NCBI RefSeq assembly: GCF_042847215.1
Contig: NZ_AP031500.1
Location: 3,286,001 to 3,350,000 of the forward strand
Source of the DNA: Gilvimarinus japonicus
GTDB taxonomy: Bacteria > Pseudomonadota > Gammaproteobacteria > Pseudomonadales > Cellvibrionaceae
Direction of reading: 5' to 3'
DNA: 64,000 nucleotides
The notes beneath the pieces were generated by a model that did no database searches, was not told the DNA's origin, and saw only the letters and a program-made list of their open reading frames with translations. A program made the position numbers and the translations under genes. Below, in pieces: positions 43,900 through 53,634 of this stretch (its first letter is position 1; every line of letters begins with the position of its first letter).

Positions 43900-45825
43900 T
43901 TAGTGATCTTCCGCGGGGCCGCCGATAGGTCCAGCTTTACCCTCTTTGGGAGAGTCGTCAGCTTTATCACTCACACCGCCACCGCCAACATGGCCATTAA
44001 AGTCACCATCGTGCCAATCCCGCGGTGGACGAACTTTACGGCGCGCCATCAAATCATCAACCTGCTCGGCATCAATCGTCTCGTACTCCATCAGTGCGTC
44101 TTTCATAGCTTCCAGAATATCGCGATTATCGTGCAACAGCTGCTCAGCACGCTTGTAACAGCCATCGATAATCTGACGCACTTCCTGATCAATCAACTTC
44201 GAGGTTTCCCCCGAGTAGTTAATTTGCCCCGAGCCAGGCATCATGCCTTCGTCTTCACCATAGTGCAGCGGGCCAAGCTTTTGCGACAAGCCCCATTTAG
44301 TCACCATATTGCGCGACAGCTCCGTCGCCCGCTCGATATCGTTAGAAGCACCAGTGGTGATACCGTCATCGCCTAACGTCATTTGCTCGGCAATGCGACC
44401 ACCAAACAAAGTGCAAATGCTCGACTCAATAGAGCGGCGGCTCATACTGTACTTATCGGCCTCGGGCAAAAACTGCGTTACCCCCAGCGCCCGGCCACGG
44501 GGAATAATCGTCACCTTGTGAATCGGATCGTGCTCAGGCACCAAGCGACCAATAATCGCGTGGCCGGCCTCGTGGTACGCGGTGTTCTCTTTTTCTTTCT
44601 CGCTCATCACCATGGAGCGGCGCTCGGCCCCCATCATGATCTTATCGCGCGCTTTCTCAAACTCTTCCATCGTGACCAAACGCTTGTTGGCCCGGGCCGC
44701 AAACAGTGCCGCCTCGTTGACTAAGTTAGCAAGGTCAGCCCCCGAGAAGCCCGGTGTGCCACGGGCAATAACGGATGCCTCGACCGACTCGGAGATGGGC
44801 ACTTTGCGCATGTGCACTTTAAGCACTTGCTCGCGGCCGCGAATATCGGGCAAGCCCACAACGACTTGACGGTCAAAACGGCCGGGGCGCAACAGGGCTT
44901 TATCCAACACATCGGGGCGGTTTGTGGCGGCGATCACAATCACGCCTTCACTGCCTTCAAACCCGTCCATTTCGACCAGTAGTTGGTTCAGCGTTTGTTC
45001 GCGCTCGTCGTTGCCGCCACCATGACCGCCACCACGATGGCGACCAACGGCATCAATTTCATCAATAAAAATAATGCAAGGCGCCTGTTTTTTGGCTTGC
45101 TCAAACATATCGCGCACGCGCGAGGCGCCCACGCCGACAAACATCTCAACAAAGTCGGAACCCGAGATAGAAAAGAAAGGCACTTTGGCTTCACCGGCGA
45201 TGGCTTTCGCCAACAACGTTTTACCCGTACCAGGGGCACCGGCCATCAGTACACCGCGTGGAATACGCCCACCCAGGCGCTGGAACTTAGTCGGGTCGCG
45301 CAAGTACTCAACCAACTCTTGCACTTCTTCTTTGGCTTCATCGACCCCGGCCACATCGGCAAAGGTCGTTTTAATTTGATCTTCGCCCAAAAGGCGCGCC
45401 TTAGACTTACCAAAGCTCATAGGGCCGCCGCGACCGCCGCCGCCAGCACCACCCTGCATTTGGCGCATAAAAAACAGAAATACCGCAATGATAATCAAAA
45501 TAGGGAAGCTGGCGATTAACAGCTGATACAAAAGACCGGGTTTTTCGGGCGCCAAGGCGGTGATCTTAACGTCGTGATGACGTAAATCGCCCATCAAATT
45601 AGTATCGGGAACGGATGGCATTTTGGTCTTAAAGCTTGAGCTGTCGGCCATGACACCACGAATATCTGTCTCTTGGATGGTCACTTCTCGCACCCGATCC
45701 TGCTCCACAGCGGTGACAAACTCCGAATAGCTCATAGACTCGGACTGTGCGGGCTGCTGAAAGCCCTGAAACACGCTGAACAGAACAGCGGCGATAATCA
45801 GCCATAAAATCAGATTTTTCGTCAT
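43900..45825 (-). CDS. ftsH: ATP-dependent zinc metalloprotease FtsH
   Basis: 641 residues from ATG 45825 (MTKNLILWL, like E. coli). Two N-terminal membrane helices (about 4-22 and 98-118), AAA domain with Walker A GAPGTGKT near 196-203 and Walker B IIFIDEIDAVG, the SRH region, and zinc site HEAGH near 418. Degrades membrane and regulatory proteins such as LpxC. C-terminus is hydrophilic, Gly/Asp-rich. A TTG three codons earlier is the alternative start. Confidence 0.98.
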   Translation of the reverse strand: MTKNLILWLIIAAVLFSVFQGFQQPAQSESMSYSEFVTAVEQDRVREVTIQETDIRGVMADSSSFKTKMPSVPDTNLMGDLRHHDVKITALAPEKPGLLYQLLIASFPILIIIAVFLFFMRQMQGGAGGGGRGGPMSFGKSKARLLGEDQIKTTFADVAGVDEAKEEVQELVEYLRDPTKFQRLGGRIPRGVLMAGAPGTGKTLLAKAIAGEAKVPFFSISGSDFVEMFVGVGASRVRDMFEQAKKQAPCIIFIDEIDAVGRHRGGGHGGGNDEREQTLNQLLVEMDGFEGSEGVIVIAATNRPDVLDKALLRPGRFDRQVVVGLPDIRGREQVLKVHMRKVPISESVEASVIARGTPGFSGADLANLVNEAALFAARANKRLVTMEEFEKARDKIMMGAERRSMVMSEKEKENTAYHEAGHAIIGRLVPEHDPIHKVTIIPRGRALGVTQFLPEADKYSMSRRSIESSICTLFGGRIAEQMTLGDDGITTGASNDIERATELSRNMVTKWGLSQKLGPLHYGEDEGMMPGSGQINYSGETSKLIDQEVRQIIDGCYKRAEQLLHDNRDILEAMKDALMEYETIDAEQVDDLMARRKVRPPRDWHDGDFNGHVGGGGVSDKADDSPKEGKAGPIGGPAEDH

Positions 45826-46493
45826 ATCGTTCAAGGTATAACCCTCAATTTACATCAAATCGGGCGCCTAGCGCCGCTGCTTGGCCTTCTGCGTTATAAC
45901 GGGCAAATTTAGAAGGCTCATAATAATGACAGCCGTTTTACAGTATAGCCCCGTAGATCACATTTGGGCCGTAAAATTCCGCCTGTCATGAAATTTCAAC
46001 TCGCTAGAACAGGGTACCCCATTCGGCACTCGATATTCAGCATTTAAAGCCCTTACCCGTGAGATATACCTCATGAAAAGCGCTTCGGATGGTACAAAAA
46101 GAGCCAGTATACGCGCCAATGAGCACGCAAATTCTCTGGGGCGCGCACCGATGTCAGGGCCTTGCAAGAGCAAAGCTGTTTAGGGCTATAACCCGGGTCT
46201 CTCACCCAACACTTCGCGCGGGGCTAACTGACAGCGCCTACCTCACTCATATGGGGGCCGCATCGGAGATTACAAGGTCAGACGGGCGCGTCAGAACCTA
46301 GTATTCGCCCAATTGAGCACCTTAACACCGGATTGACCGGTTTTGGCCGATTTATCACCGACGTACGGCGCCGCGACTACTGCGCTAGAATTACCTAATG
46401 GAAGCGCGGAGAAATACATTTCCTGCCGGCGTTTAGGGTACAATAGCCGCCCGCCAGTGGGTGGCACGAAGTCTCGCAAAAGGTAACTACGCT
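45826..46493. other. Intergenic region between ftsH and yhbY; rlmE not found
   Basis: 668 bases between divergent genes. In most gammaproteobacteria rlmE (23S rRNA methyltransferase, about 620 bases) lies here; I translated parts of both strands and found neither its DLGAAPGGWSQ motif nor a long open frame. The promoters of ftsH and yhbY must be here. TACAAT at 46439-46444, about 50 bases before yhbY, could be its -10 box, with a poor -35. Confidence 0.6.
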
Positions 46494-46796
46494 ATGTCCT
46501 CAAACTCCGAACGCAAAAAACAGTTTCGCTCGCTCGGCCACAACTTAAAACCGATTGTGACCATTGCCGACAACGGCCTCAGCGAGGGCGTACTTTCGGA
46601 GTTGAACCGCGCATTGGATGACCACGAACTGATCAAAGTAAAGCTCGCTCTGACCGAGCGTGAAGACCGTCAGCAAATTACGGATGAGATTCGCAAGCTG
46701 CCCAAAACCGAAGTTATTCAGCAAATCGGCAAGGTGTTGCTGTTGTTTCGCGCCGCGAAACAACCTAACCCTAAGCTGTCCAACTTACTGCGCTAA
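46494..46796 (+). CDS. yhbY: CRM-domain ribosome assembly RNA-binding protein YhbY
   Basis: 100 residues: RKKQFRSLGHNLKPIVTIADNGLSE is the start of the CRM fold, with the family length of 97-100. Binds pre-50S ribosomal RNA. ATG at 46494 has AAAAGG upstream; an earlier in-frame ATG at 46461 has none. Convergent with greA, with a heptamer repeat between them. Confidence 0.95.
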   Translation: MSSNSERKKQFRSLGHNLKPIVTIADNGLSEGVLSELNRALDDHELIKVKLALTEREDRQQITDEIRKLPKTEVIQQIGKVLLLFRAAKQPNPKLSNLLR

Positions 46797-46833
46797 AGCG
46801 GGCAACAGCAGACGGGGCATGGAGAACGAAAAC

Positions 46834-46894
46834 GTTCCCCGTTCCCCGTTCCCCGTTCCCCGTTCCCCGTTCCCCGTTCCCCGTTCCCCGTTCC
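46834..46894. repeat. Tandem 7-bp repeat GTTCCCC
   Basis: Eight perfect head-to-tail copies of GTTCCCC (46834-46889) plus a partial ninth (GTTCC), ending one base before the greA stop codon. It lies between the convergent yhbY and greA genes and is not part of a gene. Its copy number should vary by slipped-strand mispairing. No obvious hairpin terminator was found in this interval. Confidence 0.97.
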
Positions 46895-47371
46895 TTAAAT
46901 ATGTTCCACCTTGTCGATTTCGTACTCGACTTCTCCGCCCGGGGTTTTAACCACCACCACATCGCCCTCTTCTTTGCCAATTAATGCGCGGGCAATCGGT
47001 GAGCTAATAGAGATTTTATTAATTTTAACGTCGGCCTCATCGTCACCGACAATACGGTAGGTTTTTTCTTCATCCGTCTCGACGTTAACGATGGTCACAG
47101 TTGTGCCAAAAATCACCTTGCCAGTGGCCGGTATCGCTTTAACATCGATAACCTGAGAGTCCGCCAGCTTACCCTCGATCTCTTGAATACGGCCCTCACA
47201 AAAACTCTGCTGCTCCCGCGCGGCGTGATATTCGGCATTTTCTTTTAAGTCACCATGCTCGCGAGCATCGGCGATGTCTTGAATAATACGCGGACGCTGA
47301 ACTTTTTTAAGGTCTTCCAGCTCGGCGCGCAGCGCCTCAGCGCCCTCTACAGTCATAGGGACTTTTTTCAT
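46895..47371 (-). CDS. greA: Transcription elongation factor GreA
   Basis: 158 residues, the exact family length. Coiled-coil N-terminal half with the acidic tip (DIADAREHGDLKENAEYH at about 35-52), then the FKBP-like domain with ISISSPIARALIGKEEGD near 120-137. Rescues backtracked RNA polymerase. Its start overlaps the carB stop by four bases (ATGA), so it is translationally coupled to carB. Confidence 0.98.
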   Translation of the reverse strand: MKKVPMTVEGAEALRAELEDLKKVQRPRIIQDIADAREHGDLKENAEYHAAREQQSFCEGRIQEIEGKLADSQVIDVKAIPATGKVIFGTTVTIVNVETDEEKTYRIVGDDEADVKINKISISSPIARALIGKEEGDVVVVKTPGGEVEYEIDKVEHI

Positions 47372-50300
47372 TGTGCGGCCTCCTTGTGTAGGTCCTGCAA
47401 GCGGCGAACTTCAATCTCACCACCGGCGCGCAGCGCCATCGCTACGGCTTCACCACCGGCCAACGTTGTGGTGTAGTAAACGCGGCGAGCTTCGGCACTG
47501 CGACGGATAGGCGCCGAATCGCGGGTAGCCTGACGCCCCTCGGTGGTATTAATGATTAAGGTCACCTCGTCATTTTTAATCATGTCGACAACGTGCGGAC
47601 GACCTTCGACCACCTTATTAACCACATCAACATCAAAGCCGGCGGCGCTCAGCACTTTGGCAGTACCGCGAGTCGCCACGAGCGAGAAGCCAAGCTCCAG
47701 CAGGTTTTTCGCCACCGCAACAACACCACTTTTATCCACGTCACGCACACTGATAAAGGCGCGTCCACCCTCGGGTAATTTGCTACCGGCGCCCAATTGG
47801 CTTTTGCCGTAGGCTTCACCAAAGGTCGCGCCGACGCCCATCACCTCACCGGTGGATTTCATCTCGGGGCCCAGAATCGGGTCGACCGCCGGGAATTTAT
47901 TAAAGGGGAATACCGCCTCTTTAACATGAAAGTGCTTGGGTACGATTTCTTCAGTGAAACCCTGCTCGGCCAGAGAGATGCCCGCCTGACAACGCGCGGC
48001 AACTTTAGCCAAAGACACGCCAATACACTTGGATACATAAGGAACGGTCCGCGAGGCGCGAGGGTTAACCTCGATCACATAGATTTTGCCATCTTGGTAG
48101 GCAAGCTGAGTGTTCATCAAGCCCACCACGCCCAGCTCCACCGCCATAGCCTTTACTTGCTCGCGCATTAAATCTTGCACATCGGCTGGCAGCGAGTAAG
48201 GAGGCAACGAACAGGCCGAATCACCTGAGTGAACACCACACTGCTCAATGTGTTGCATAATGCCGCCAATCACCACTTGAGAGCCATCCGATACCGCGTC
48301 GATGTCGACCTCGATAGCGGCACTCAAGAAGTGATCCAGCAGTACCGGCGCATCTTCAGAGACTTTAACCGCCGAGTGCATATAAGTGCGCAACTCTTCT
48401 TCTTTATAAACAATCTCCATCGCCCGGCCGCCCAATACATACGACGGACGCACGACCAGCGGGTAGCCCACTTTCTCGGCGCTAATCAAGGCCTCTTCCA
48501 GCGAGCGAACAATGGCATTCGGCGGCTGCAACAAACCGAGATTCTCGATCATTTGCTGAAAACGCTCGCGATCTTCGGCGCGATCGATAGCATCGGGGCT
48601 GGTGCCGATAATGGGCACACCTTCGGCCTCCAGAGCGCGGGCGAGCTTCAGTGGCGTCTGGCCGCCAAACTGTACAATCACGCCTTTGGGCTGCTCTTTA
48701 TGGACAATCTCCAGCACGTCTTCCAATGTCACCGGCTCAAAGTACAAACGATCGGAGGTGTCGTAATCGGTGGAGACCGTTTCGGGGTTGCAGTTGACCA
48801 TAATGGTCTCGTAGCCGTCCTCGCGCATGGCAAGCGCGGCGTGTACACAGCAGTAGTCAAACTCGATGCCCTGTCCAATACGGTTGGGGCCACCGCCGAT
48901 AACCAAAATTTTAGGCTTACCCGAGGGCTCGGCTTCGCACTCCTCGTCGTAGCTCGAGTACATATACGCGGTAGACGTCGCGAATTCGGCCGCGCAGGTA
49001 TCAACCCGCTTATACACCGGGCGAATATCTTGCGCGTGGCGCGCGGCGCGCACTTTGGCCTCTTTAACGCCCAACAACAAAGCCAAGCGTTTATCGGAGA
49101 AACCTTTGCGCTTTAACAAGTACAGATCATCGGCCGTTAAGTCTGGCAACTTCGCCGCGCGGACTTTTTGCTCAAGGTCGATCAACTCGCGCAACTGCTC
49201 TAAGAACCAGCGATCGATTTTAGAGGTATCAAACACTTCATCGACCGTCATACCTAGACGGAAGGCATCGCCCACGTACCAGATACGCTCGGCACCCGGC
49301 GTGGTCAGCTCGCGACGAATACGCGCCGGGGTCTCTTCGGCCGACAAGTCCAGCTTAGACTCAAAACCGGCAGAGCCAACCTCTAGGCCACGCAACGCTT
49401 TTTGCAGCGACTCCTGGAAGGTGCGGCCAATGGCCATCACTTCACCGACCGACTTCATTTGAGTGGTTAAGCGAGCGTCGGCATCGCCGAACTTCTCGAA
49501 GGTAAAGCGCGGGATTTTAGTAACCACGTAATCGATTGACGGTTCAAACGAGGCAGGGGTGGCACCGCCTGTGATTTCGTTTTGCAGCTCATCAAGGGTG
49601 TAACCAACAGCCAACTTAGCCGCAATTTTGGCGATAGGAAAGCCGGTCGCCTTAGAGGCCAAAGCCGAGGAGCGAGACACCCGAGGGTTCATCTCGATCA
49701 CTACCAGACGACCGTTGTCCGGGTTCACCGCAAACTGCACATTAGAGCCACCGGTTTCCACACCAATCTCACGCAGCACCGCCAGCGAGGCGTTACGCAT
49801 AATTTGCAGCTCTTTGTCCGTCAAGGTTTGTGCCGGCGCTACGGTAATAGAGTCACCGGTGTGCACACCCATCGGGTCAAAGTTTTCGATCGAGCAGACA
49901 ATGATGCAGTTGTCATTTTTGTCGCGCACAACCTCCATCTCATACTCTTTCCAACCGAGCAGAGACTCGTCAATCAGTAACTCGTTGGTGGGCGACAAGT
50001 CCAGGCCACGAGCACAAATTTCCTCAAACTCTTCCCAGTTGTAGGCAATGCCGCCACCCGATCCGCCCATGGTAAAAGACGGGCGAATAATGACCGGAAA
50101 ACCATATTTTTTGGGGACTTCTTTGGCCTCTTCCATCGAGTGCACGATGTCGGCGCGGGCGCATTCAAGACCAATTCTTTTCATGGCCTTATCAAATAAG
50201 TCGCGATCCTCGGCTTTGTTGATGGCCTCTTCGTTGGCACCAATCAGCTCCACACCGTACTTTTCCAGCACGCCGTGTTTGGCCAGATCGAGCGCACAGT

Positions 50301-50589
50301 TAAGCGCGGTTTGACCACCCATGGTGGGCAACACTACATCGGGGCGCTCTTTCTCGATGATTTTGGCAACGGTTTGCCACTCCACCGGCTCGATGTAAGT
50401 AGCATCGGCCATGGCCGGGTCGGTCATGATGGTGGCGGGGTTTGAGTTCACCAGAATCACCCGGTAGCCCTCTTCGCGCAGCGCTTTACACGCCTGGGCG
50501 CCGGAGTAGTCAAACTCGCAGGCTTGGCCGATCACAATCGGGCCTGCGCCGAGAATCAATACACTGCTAATGTCGGTACGCTTTGGCAT
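47368..50589 (-). CDS. carB: Carbamoyl-phosphate synthase large subunit
   Basis: 1073 residues from ATG 50589 (MPKRTDISSVLILGAG), with GGAGAG upstream. Two homologous ATP-grasp halves (about 1-400 and 553-935), each with a VIGQ/RIGQG-type Rossmann start and ATP-grasp loops (MGGSGGGIAYN; LGGRAMEIVY), and a C-terminal MGS-like allosteric domain from about 940. Makes carbamoyl phosphate for arginine and pyrimidines. Follows carA by 34 bases. Confidence 0.98.
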   Translation of the reverse strand: MPKRTDISSVLILGAGPIVIGQACEFDYSGAQACKALREEGYRVILVNSNPATIMTDPAMADATYIEPVEWQTVAKIIEKERPDVVLPTMGGQTALNCALDLAKHGVLEKYGVELIGANEEAINKAEDRDLFDKAMKRIGLECARADIVHSMEEAKEVPKKYGFPVIIRPSFTMGGSGGGIAYNWEEFEEICARGLDLSPTNELLIDESLLGWKEYEMEVVRDKNDNCIIVCSIENFDPMGVHTGDSITVAPAQTLTDKELQIMRNASLAVLREIGVETGGSNVQFAVNPDNGRLVVIEMNPRVSRSSALASKATGFPIAKIAAKLAVGYTLDELQNEITGGATPASFEPSIDYVVTKIPRFTFEKFGDADARLTTQMKSVGEVMAIGRTFQESLQKALRGLEVGSAGFESKLDLSAEETPARIRRELTTPGAERIWYVGDAFRLGMTVDEVFDTSKIDRWFLEQLRELIDLEQKVRAAKLPDLTADDLYLLKRKGFSDKRLALLLGVKEAKVRAARHAQDIRPVYKRVDTCAAEFATSTAYMYSSYDEECEAEPSGKPKILVIGGGPNRIGQGIEFDYCCVHAALAMREDGYETIMVNCNPETVSTDYDTSDRLYFEPVTLEDVLEIVHKEQPKGVIVQFGGQTPLKLARALEAEGVPIIGTSPDAIDRAEDRERFQQMIENLGLLQPPNAIVRSLEEALISAEKVGYPLVVRPSYVLGGRAMEIVYKEEELRTYMHSAVKVSEDAPVLLDHFLSAAIEVDIDAVSDGSQVVIGGIMQHIEQCGVHSGDSACSLPPYSLPADVQDLMREQVKAMAVELGVVGLMNTQLAYQDGKIYVIEVNPRASRTVPYVSKCIGVSLAKVAARCQAGISLAEQGFTEEIVPKHFHVKEAVFPFNKFPAVDPILGPEMKSTGEVMGVGATFGEAYGKSQLGAGSKLPEGGRAFISVRDVDKSGVVAVAKNLLELGFSLVATRGTAKVLSAAGFDVDVVNKVVEGRPHVVDMIKNDEVTLIINTTEGRQATRDSAPIRRSAEARRVYYTTTLAGGEAVAMALRAGGEIEVRRLQDLHKEAAQ

Positions 50590-50623
50590 TTTCTCTCCAA
50601 AATCTGTTGCCAATCCCGAGGGA

Positions 50624-51769
50624 TCACTGGGCCGCTTTGTGCGCCTCAATCAATTCAATAAAGTGGTCAAACAGACCGTCGGCATCGTGCGGACCAGGAC
50701 TGGCCTCGGGGTGCCCCTGAAAGCTAAAGGCTGGCTTGTCCGTCAGGTGAATGCCCTGCAGTGAGCCATCAAACAGCGACTTATGGGTTGTTTTGACGTT
50801 GGCGGGCAAGGTGGATTCATCCACCGCAAAGCCGTGGTTTTGCGCGGTGATCATCACCAGGCCGGTTGCGGTATCTTGCACCGGGTGGTTGCCGCCGTGA
50901 TGGCCAAACTTCATCTTAACGGTCTTAGCACCGGCAGCGAGCGCCAGCAGCTGGTGACCGAGGCAAATCCCAAATACGGGGATGTTCGTGGTCAAAATCT
51001 CTTTGATGGCGGCAATCGCGTAATCGCAGGGCTGTGGATCGCCCGGGCCATTGGCCAAAAAGATACCGTCTGGATTCATCGCCAGCACATCGGCCGCCGG
51101 GGTTTTTGCCGGTACAACGGTAATATCGCAACCGCGATCGGCCAGCATACGCAAGATATTGCGCTTAACACCGTAATCGTACGCCACCACTTTAAAGCGG
51201 GTCTCGACGATATCTGAGTGACCAGAGCCGAGACTCCAGCTGCCCTCGGTCCACTTATAGGGTGCTTCGCAGCTGACCTCTTTGGCTAAATCCATGCCTT
51301 TAAGGCCCGGAAAGGCTTTGGCAGCCTCCAAAGCTTTGGCCTCGTCGATATCACCGGCGACAATACAGCCGTTTTGCGCGCCTTTATCGCGCAAAATGCG
51401 AGTCAAGCGGCGAGTATCTATGTCGGCAATGCCTACCACGTCCTTTTGCTTGAGGTAGTCATCCAAGCTCTGGCTTTGACGGAAGTTGCTGGACAGACGC
51501 GGTAAATCGCGAATCACCAGACCTGCCGACCAAATGGTCGCGCACTCTTCGTCTTCGGGCGTAGTGCCGGTATTGCCAATATGTGGATAGGTCAGCGTTA
51601 CAATTTGGCGGGCATAGGAAGGATCGGTGAGGATCTCCTGATAGCCGGTCATCGAGGTATTAAACACCACCTCACCAACCGACAGGCCGTCGGCACCAAT
51701 AGCTGTACCGCGAAAGACACTACCGTCCTCTAGCACCAGTAGCGCGGGTCTCTGAGCCCCAGTAATCAA
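50624..51769 (-). CDS. carA: Carbamoyl-phosphate synthase small subunit, TTG start
   Basis: 381 residues. The class I glutamine amidotransferase site is GICLGHQ with the nucleophilic Cys near 270 and the His-Glu pair in GHPEASPG near 354-361. TTG start at 51769, which gives the expected opening up to LLVLEDGS and has AGGAGG five bases upstream. Supplies ammonia from glutamine to CarB. The upstream neighbour is not dapB as usual but an accessory block. Confidence 0.96.
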   Translation of the reverse strand: MITGAQRPALLVLEDGSVFRGTAIGADGLSVGEVVFNTSMTGYQEILTDPSYARQIVTLTYPHIGNTGTTPEDEECATIWSAGLVIRDLPRLSSNFRQSQSLDDYLKQKDVVGIADIDTRRLTRILRDKGAQNGCIVAGDIDEAKALEAAKAFPGLKGMDLAKEVSCEAPYKWTEGSWSLGSGHSDIVETRFKVVAYDYGVKRNILRMLADRGCDITVVPAKTPAADVLAMNPDGIFLANGPGDPQPCDYAIAAIKEILTTNIPVFGICLGHQLLALAAGAKTVKMKFGHHGGNHPVQDTATGLVMITAQNHGFAVDESTLPANVKTTHKSLFDGSLQGIHLTDKPAFSFQGHPEASPGPHDADGLFDHFIELIEAHKAAQ

Positions 51770-51883
51770 GTCAACCTCCTCAACAATTCACTTTCTTCAT
51801 GCCGAGCGAAACGACCACACAAACCGGGGTGCGTCGCTGATTTAGATACATCTGCTCGGAAATAAAAGCCCGGTCACAAGTTG

Positions 51884-51921
51884 CAAAAAAGCGAGATGAA
51901 ACATCGGGCTTCATCTCGCTT
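51884..51921 (-). terminator. Rho-independent terminator after the esterase gene
   Basis: A perfect 12-bp stem (AAGCGAGATGAA with TTCATCTCGCTT, 9-base loop) followed on the minus strand by TTTTTT. It separates the esterase transcript from carA. Confidence 0.88.
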
Positions 51922-52023
51922 ATTGTTCATTACTCTGGCGACCATCGGCGCGGCTTAGGTTACAGCCAATCTGACCGCAAATTTTAGGCGAAAACCGGGA
52001 AATTGTCCAATGCTAAATCACAC

Positions 52024-53037
52024 TTATGGATCGGAGGAGGCTAGTACCCGCTGCAAAAACGCGTTAACCCAAAATGCAGTCGACTCAAACCAGGGGTCAA
52101 ACAACCAAAATGGATGCGGCGTATTGGGCAGCGTATGCACCTCGGAGTACACTCCCGCCCCATCAAGCCGAGCCACATACTCATCGCGGCCGGCGTGAAA
52201 ACGCGGTTGCGAGCTATTTATAAACAACGTGGGCGGAGTATGCTTGTCAACGTAAGCGAGTGGCGAGGCCTGCTCCCACAACTCTGGCACCTGCTGGTAA
52301 CGCCCGCCAAACCACGCCTCCGCCGCCGAAGGCTTTTTGGCCGGATCATTTTCGTATTTCAGCGCCACAGGTGTCGTAAAACTCACAATGCCGTCGATAT
52401 TAACAATCGCCTGCACCTTGGACGACTGCGCCTGATACGGCCCACCTTGAGCGTACTCAGGCGACGTCTTTATCGCACCCAGTAAAGTCGCCATCTGGGC
52501 CCCCGAGGAACAGCCAAGAATCGCGATAGCTGACGAATCGATATTGTAATTGGCGGCTTTTGCACGCATCCAGCGAACAGCCGCGTACAAATCACTCATC
52601 CCGGCCGGATACCGCGCCTCAGGAGACAACCGGTACTCCACCGTCACCGCCACAAAACCACGATTAGCCAAATAGGTTGCCATCGGCTCCTGATGGGAGC
52701 GGCTGCCCGACATCCACCCACCACCATGCACCAACAATACCGCCGGGGCCGGCTTGTCGCCCTTAGGGGCAAACACATCGACATGCAACGCACGACCAAC
52801 ATCATCCCGGTACACCAAGTCCCGGCTGACCGACACACCAGCACTCGGCGCCACACCCGCCACCGCAATACCAGGGTGCTCTTTTTGCGCTTTGGCAAAC
52901 GCCTTGGCAACGGTAAAGCCATCATTTACTGGGCTATCCGCCGCAAAGGCCAGCCCGACCACAAAGGGTGACCCGCAACATACAATCACCGACACCATTA
53001 TTAGCCAACGTAAGCGCTTTCTAACAATCTCAATCAT
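52024..53037 (-). CDS. Alpha/beta-hydrolase, carboxylesterase (HSL/BD-FAE-like), exported
   Basis: 337 residues from ATG 53037 (AAGGTGAGG just upstream). Signal peptide ends near VGLAFA (about 32). Oxyanion-hole VHGGGW near 103-108, nucleophile in GCSSGAQ (Gly-x-Ser-x-Gly), a candidate acid in the RFHAGRDEY region and His in NTPHPFW near the end. Members include acetyl-xylan and feruloyl esterases and lipases; xylan deacetylation would fit a polysaccharide-degrading organism, but substrate is unknown. A start at 53094 lacks a ribosome site. First gene of the accessory block next to carA. Confidence 0.85.
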   Translation of the reverse strand: MIEIVRKRLRWLIMVSVIVCCGSPFVVGLAFAADSPVNDGFTVAKAFAKAQKEHPGIAVAGVAPSAGVSVSRDLVYRDDVGRALHVDVFAPKGDKPAPAVLLVHGGGWMSGSRSHQEPMATYLANRGFVAVTVEYRLSPEARYPAGMSDLYAAVRWMRAKAANYNIDSSAIAILGCSSGAQMATLLGAIKTSPEYAQGGPYQAQSSKVQAIVNIDGIVSFTTPVALKYENDPAKKPSAAEAWFGGRYQQVPELWEQASPLAYVDKHTPPTLFINSSQPRFHAGRDEYVARLDGAGVYSEVHTLPNTPHPFWLFDPWFESTAFWVNAFLQRVLASSDP

Positions 53038-53634
53038 CCTCACCTTGAACACCTTTTGCAAAAGCAACTCTTCAATACGTTTGTATTTTGCCACTATGGT
53101 ATCATTCGCAAGTTTATTTCGTTTTGATGGTCCGCCAAATAATGGTCCGAATCAATAACCAAATCATTTCCCAGATTTACATTATGCCGAGTCATCGCAA
53201 CCACAAGCTCCTACTCTTCTTAATTATTCCTACAGGCCTACTCGCCACACGCGTACTCTACGTCGCAGGATTAATACATCAATTAACGCTAGCGGCTGTG
53301 ATTATCGGTCTAAGAGCCTGCAGCGTCACGCTATTTACTTACGCCCTGCGACCACTGTCACGCGGACTTGGCAACCTATGCATTACTGCCGCCCTGAGTG
53401 CCAGCGTACAGATTCGCCCAACCTCTCTCGGGCTCATCCAGCTTAGTAGCGCCGGCAACAACTGGGATACCCAGCCTGTACTTTGGCATTGGCACAGAGA
53501 GAGGATATTATCTAGCCGTTCATTAGCGCGTTTGACAGCTTGACTGGCGACAAAACTTGGCAGTGTGCCAATTATATATGTATTAATACCTTTAACTTAC
53601 CTCAGGTAAGTCTAAACCCTGATAGGAGAACACG
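53038..53634. other. Intergenic region with candidate regulatory sites
   Basis: 597 bases between divergent genes. It holds two direct GGTCCG-containing repeats (53128-53152) near the esterase and a 17-bp palindrome (53595-53611) near the GMC gene. A frame of about 150 codons beginning at 53088 is not supported: no ribosome site and no family features. Confidence 0.6.
53595..53611. promoter_or_regulatory. 17-bp perfect palindrome, probable operator of the GMC operon
   Basis: ACTTACCTCAGGTAAGT has perfect 8-base arms around a single C. It sits 24 bases before the GTG start and just after a T/A-rich segment (TTATATATGTATTAAT) that could hold the -10 box, so it is well placed for repressor binding. 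The symmetry is compatible with a TetR- or GntR-type protein; none is encoded nearby. Confidence 0.6.

Noticed and set aside
45958..46173. 71-codon minus-strand frame in the ftsH-yhbY gap, checked as a possible rlmE remnant
   Set aside because: The translation has no methyltransferase motif and does not resemble RlmE.
46831..46950. Repeat-derived peptide PVPRSPF repeated in an open frame
   Set aside because: It is a by-product of the 7-bp repeat; no start with ribosome site.
51776..51800. Six-codon mini-frame (MKKVNC) ending in the carA ribosome site
   Set aside because: Looks like a leader peptide but has no ribosome site of its own and no attenuator-type hairpin; likely chance.
53088..53543. 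Plus-strand open frame of about 150 codons with hydrophobic stretches
   Set aside because: No ribosome site before any start codon and no recognisable motif; it lies in the regulatory region between divergent genes.
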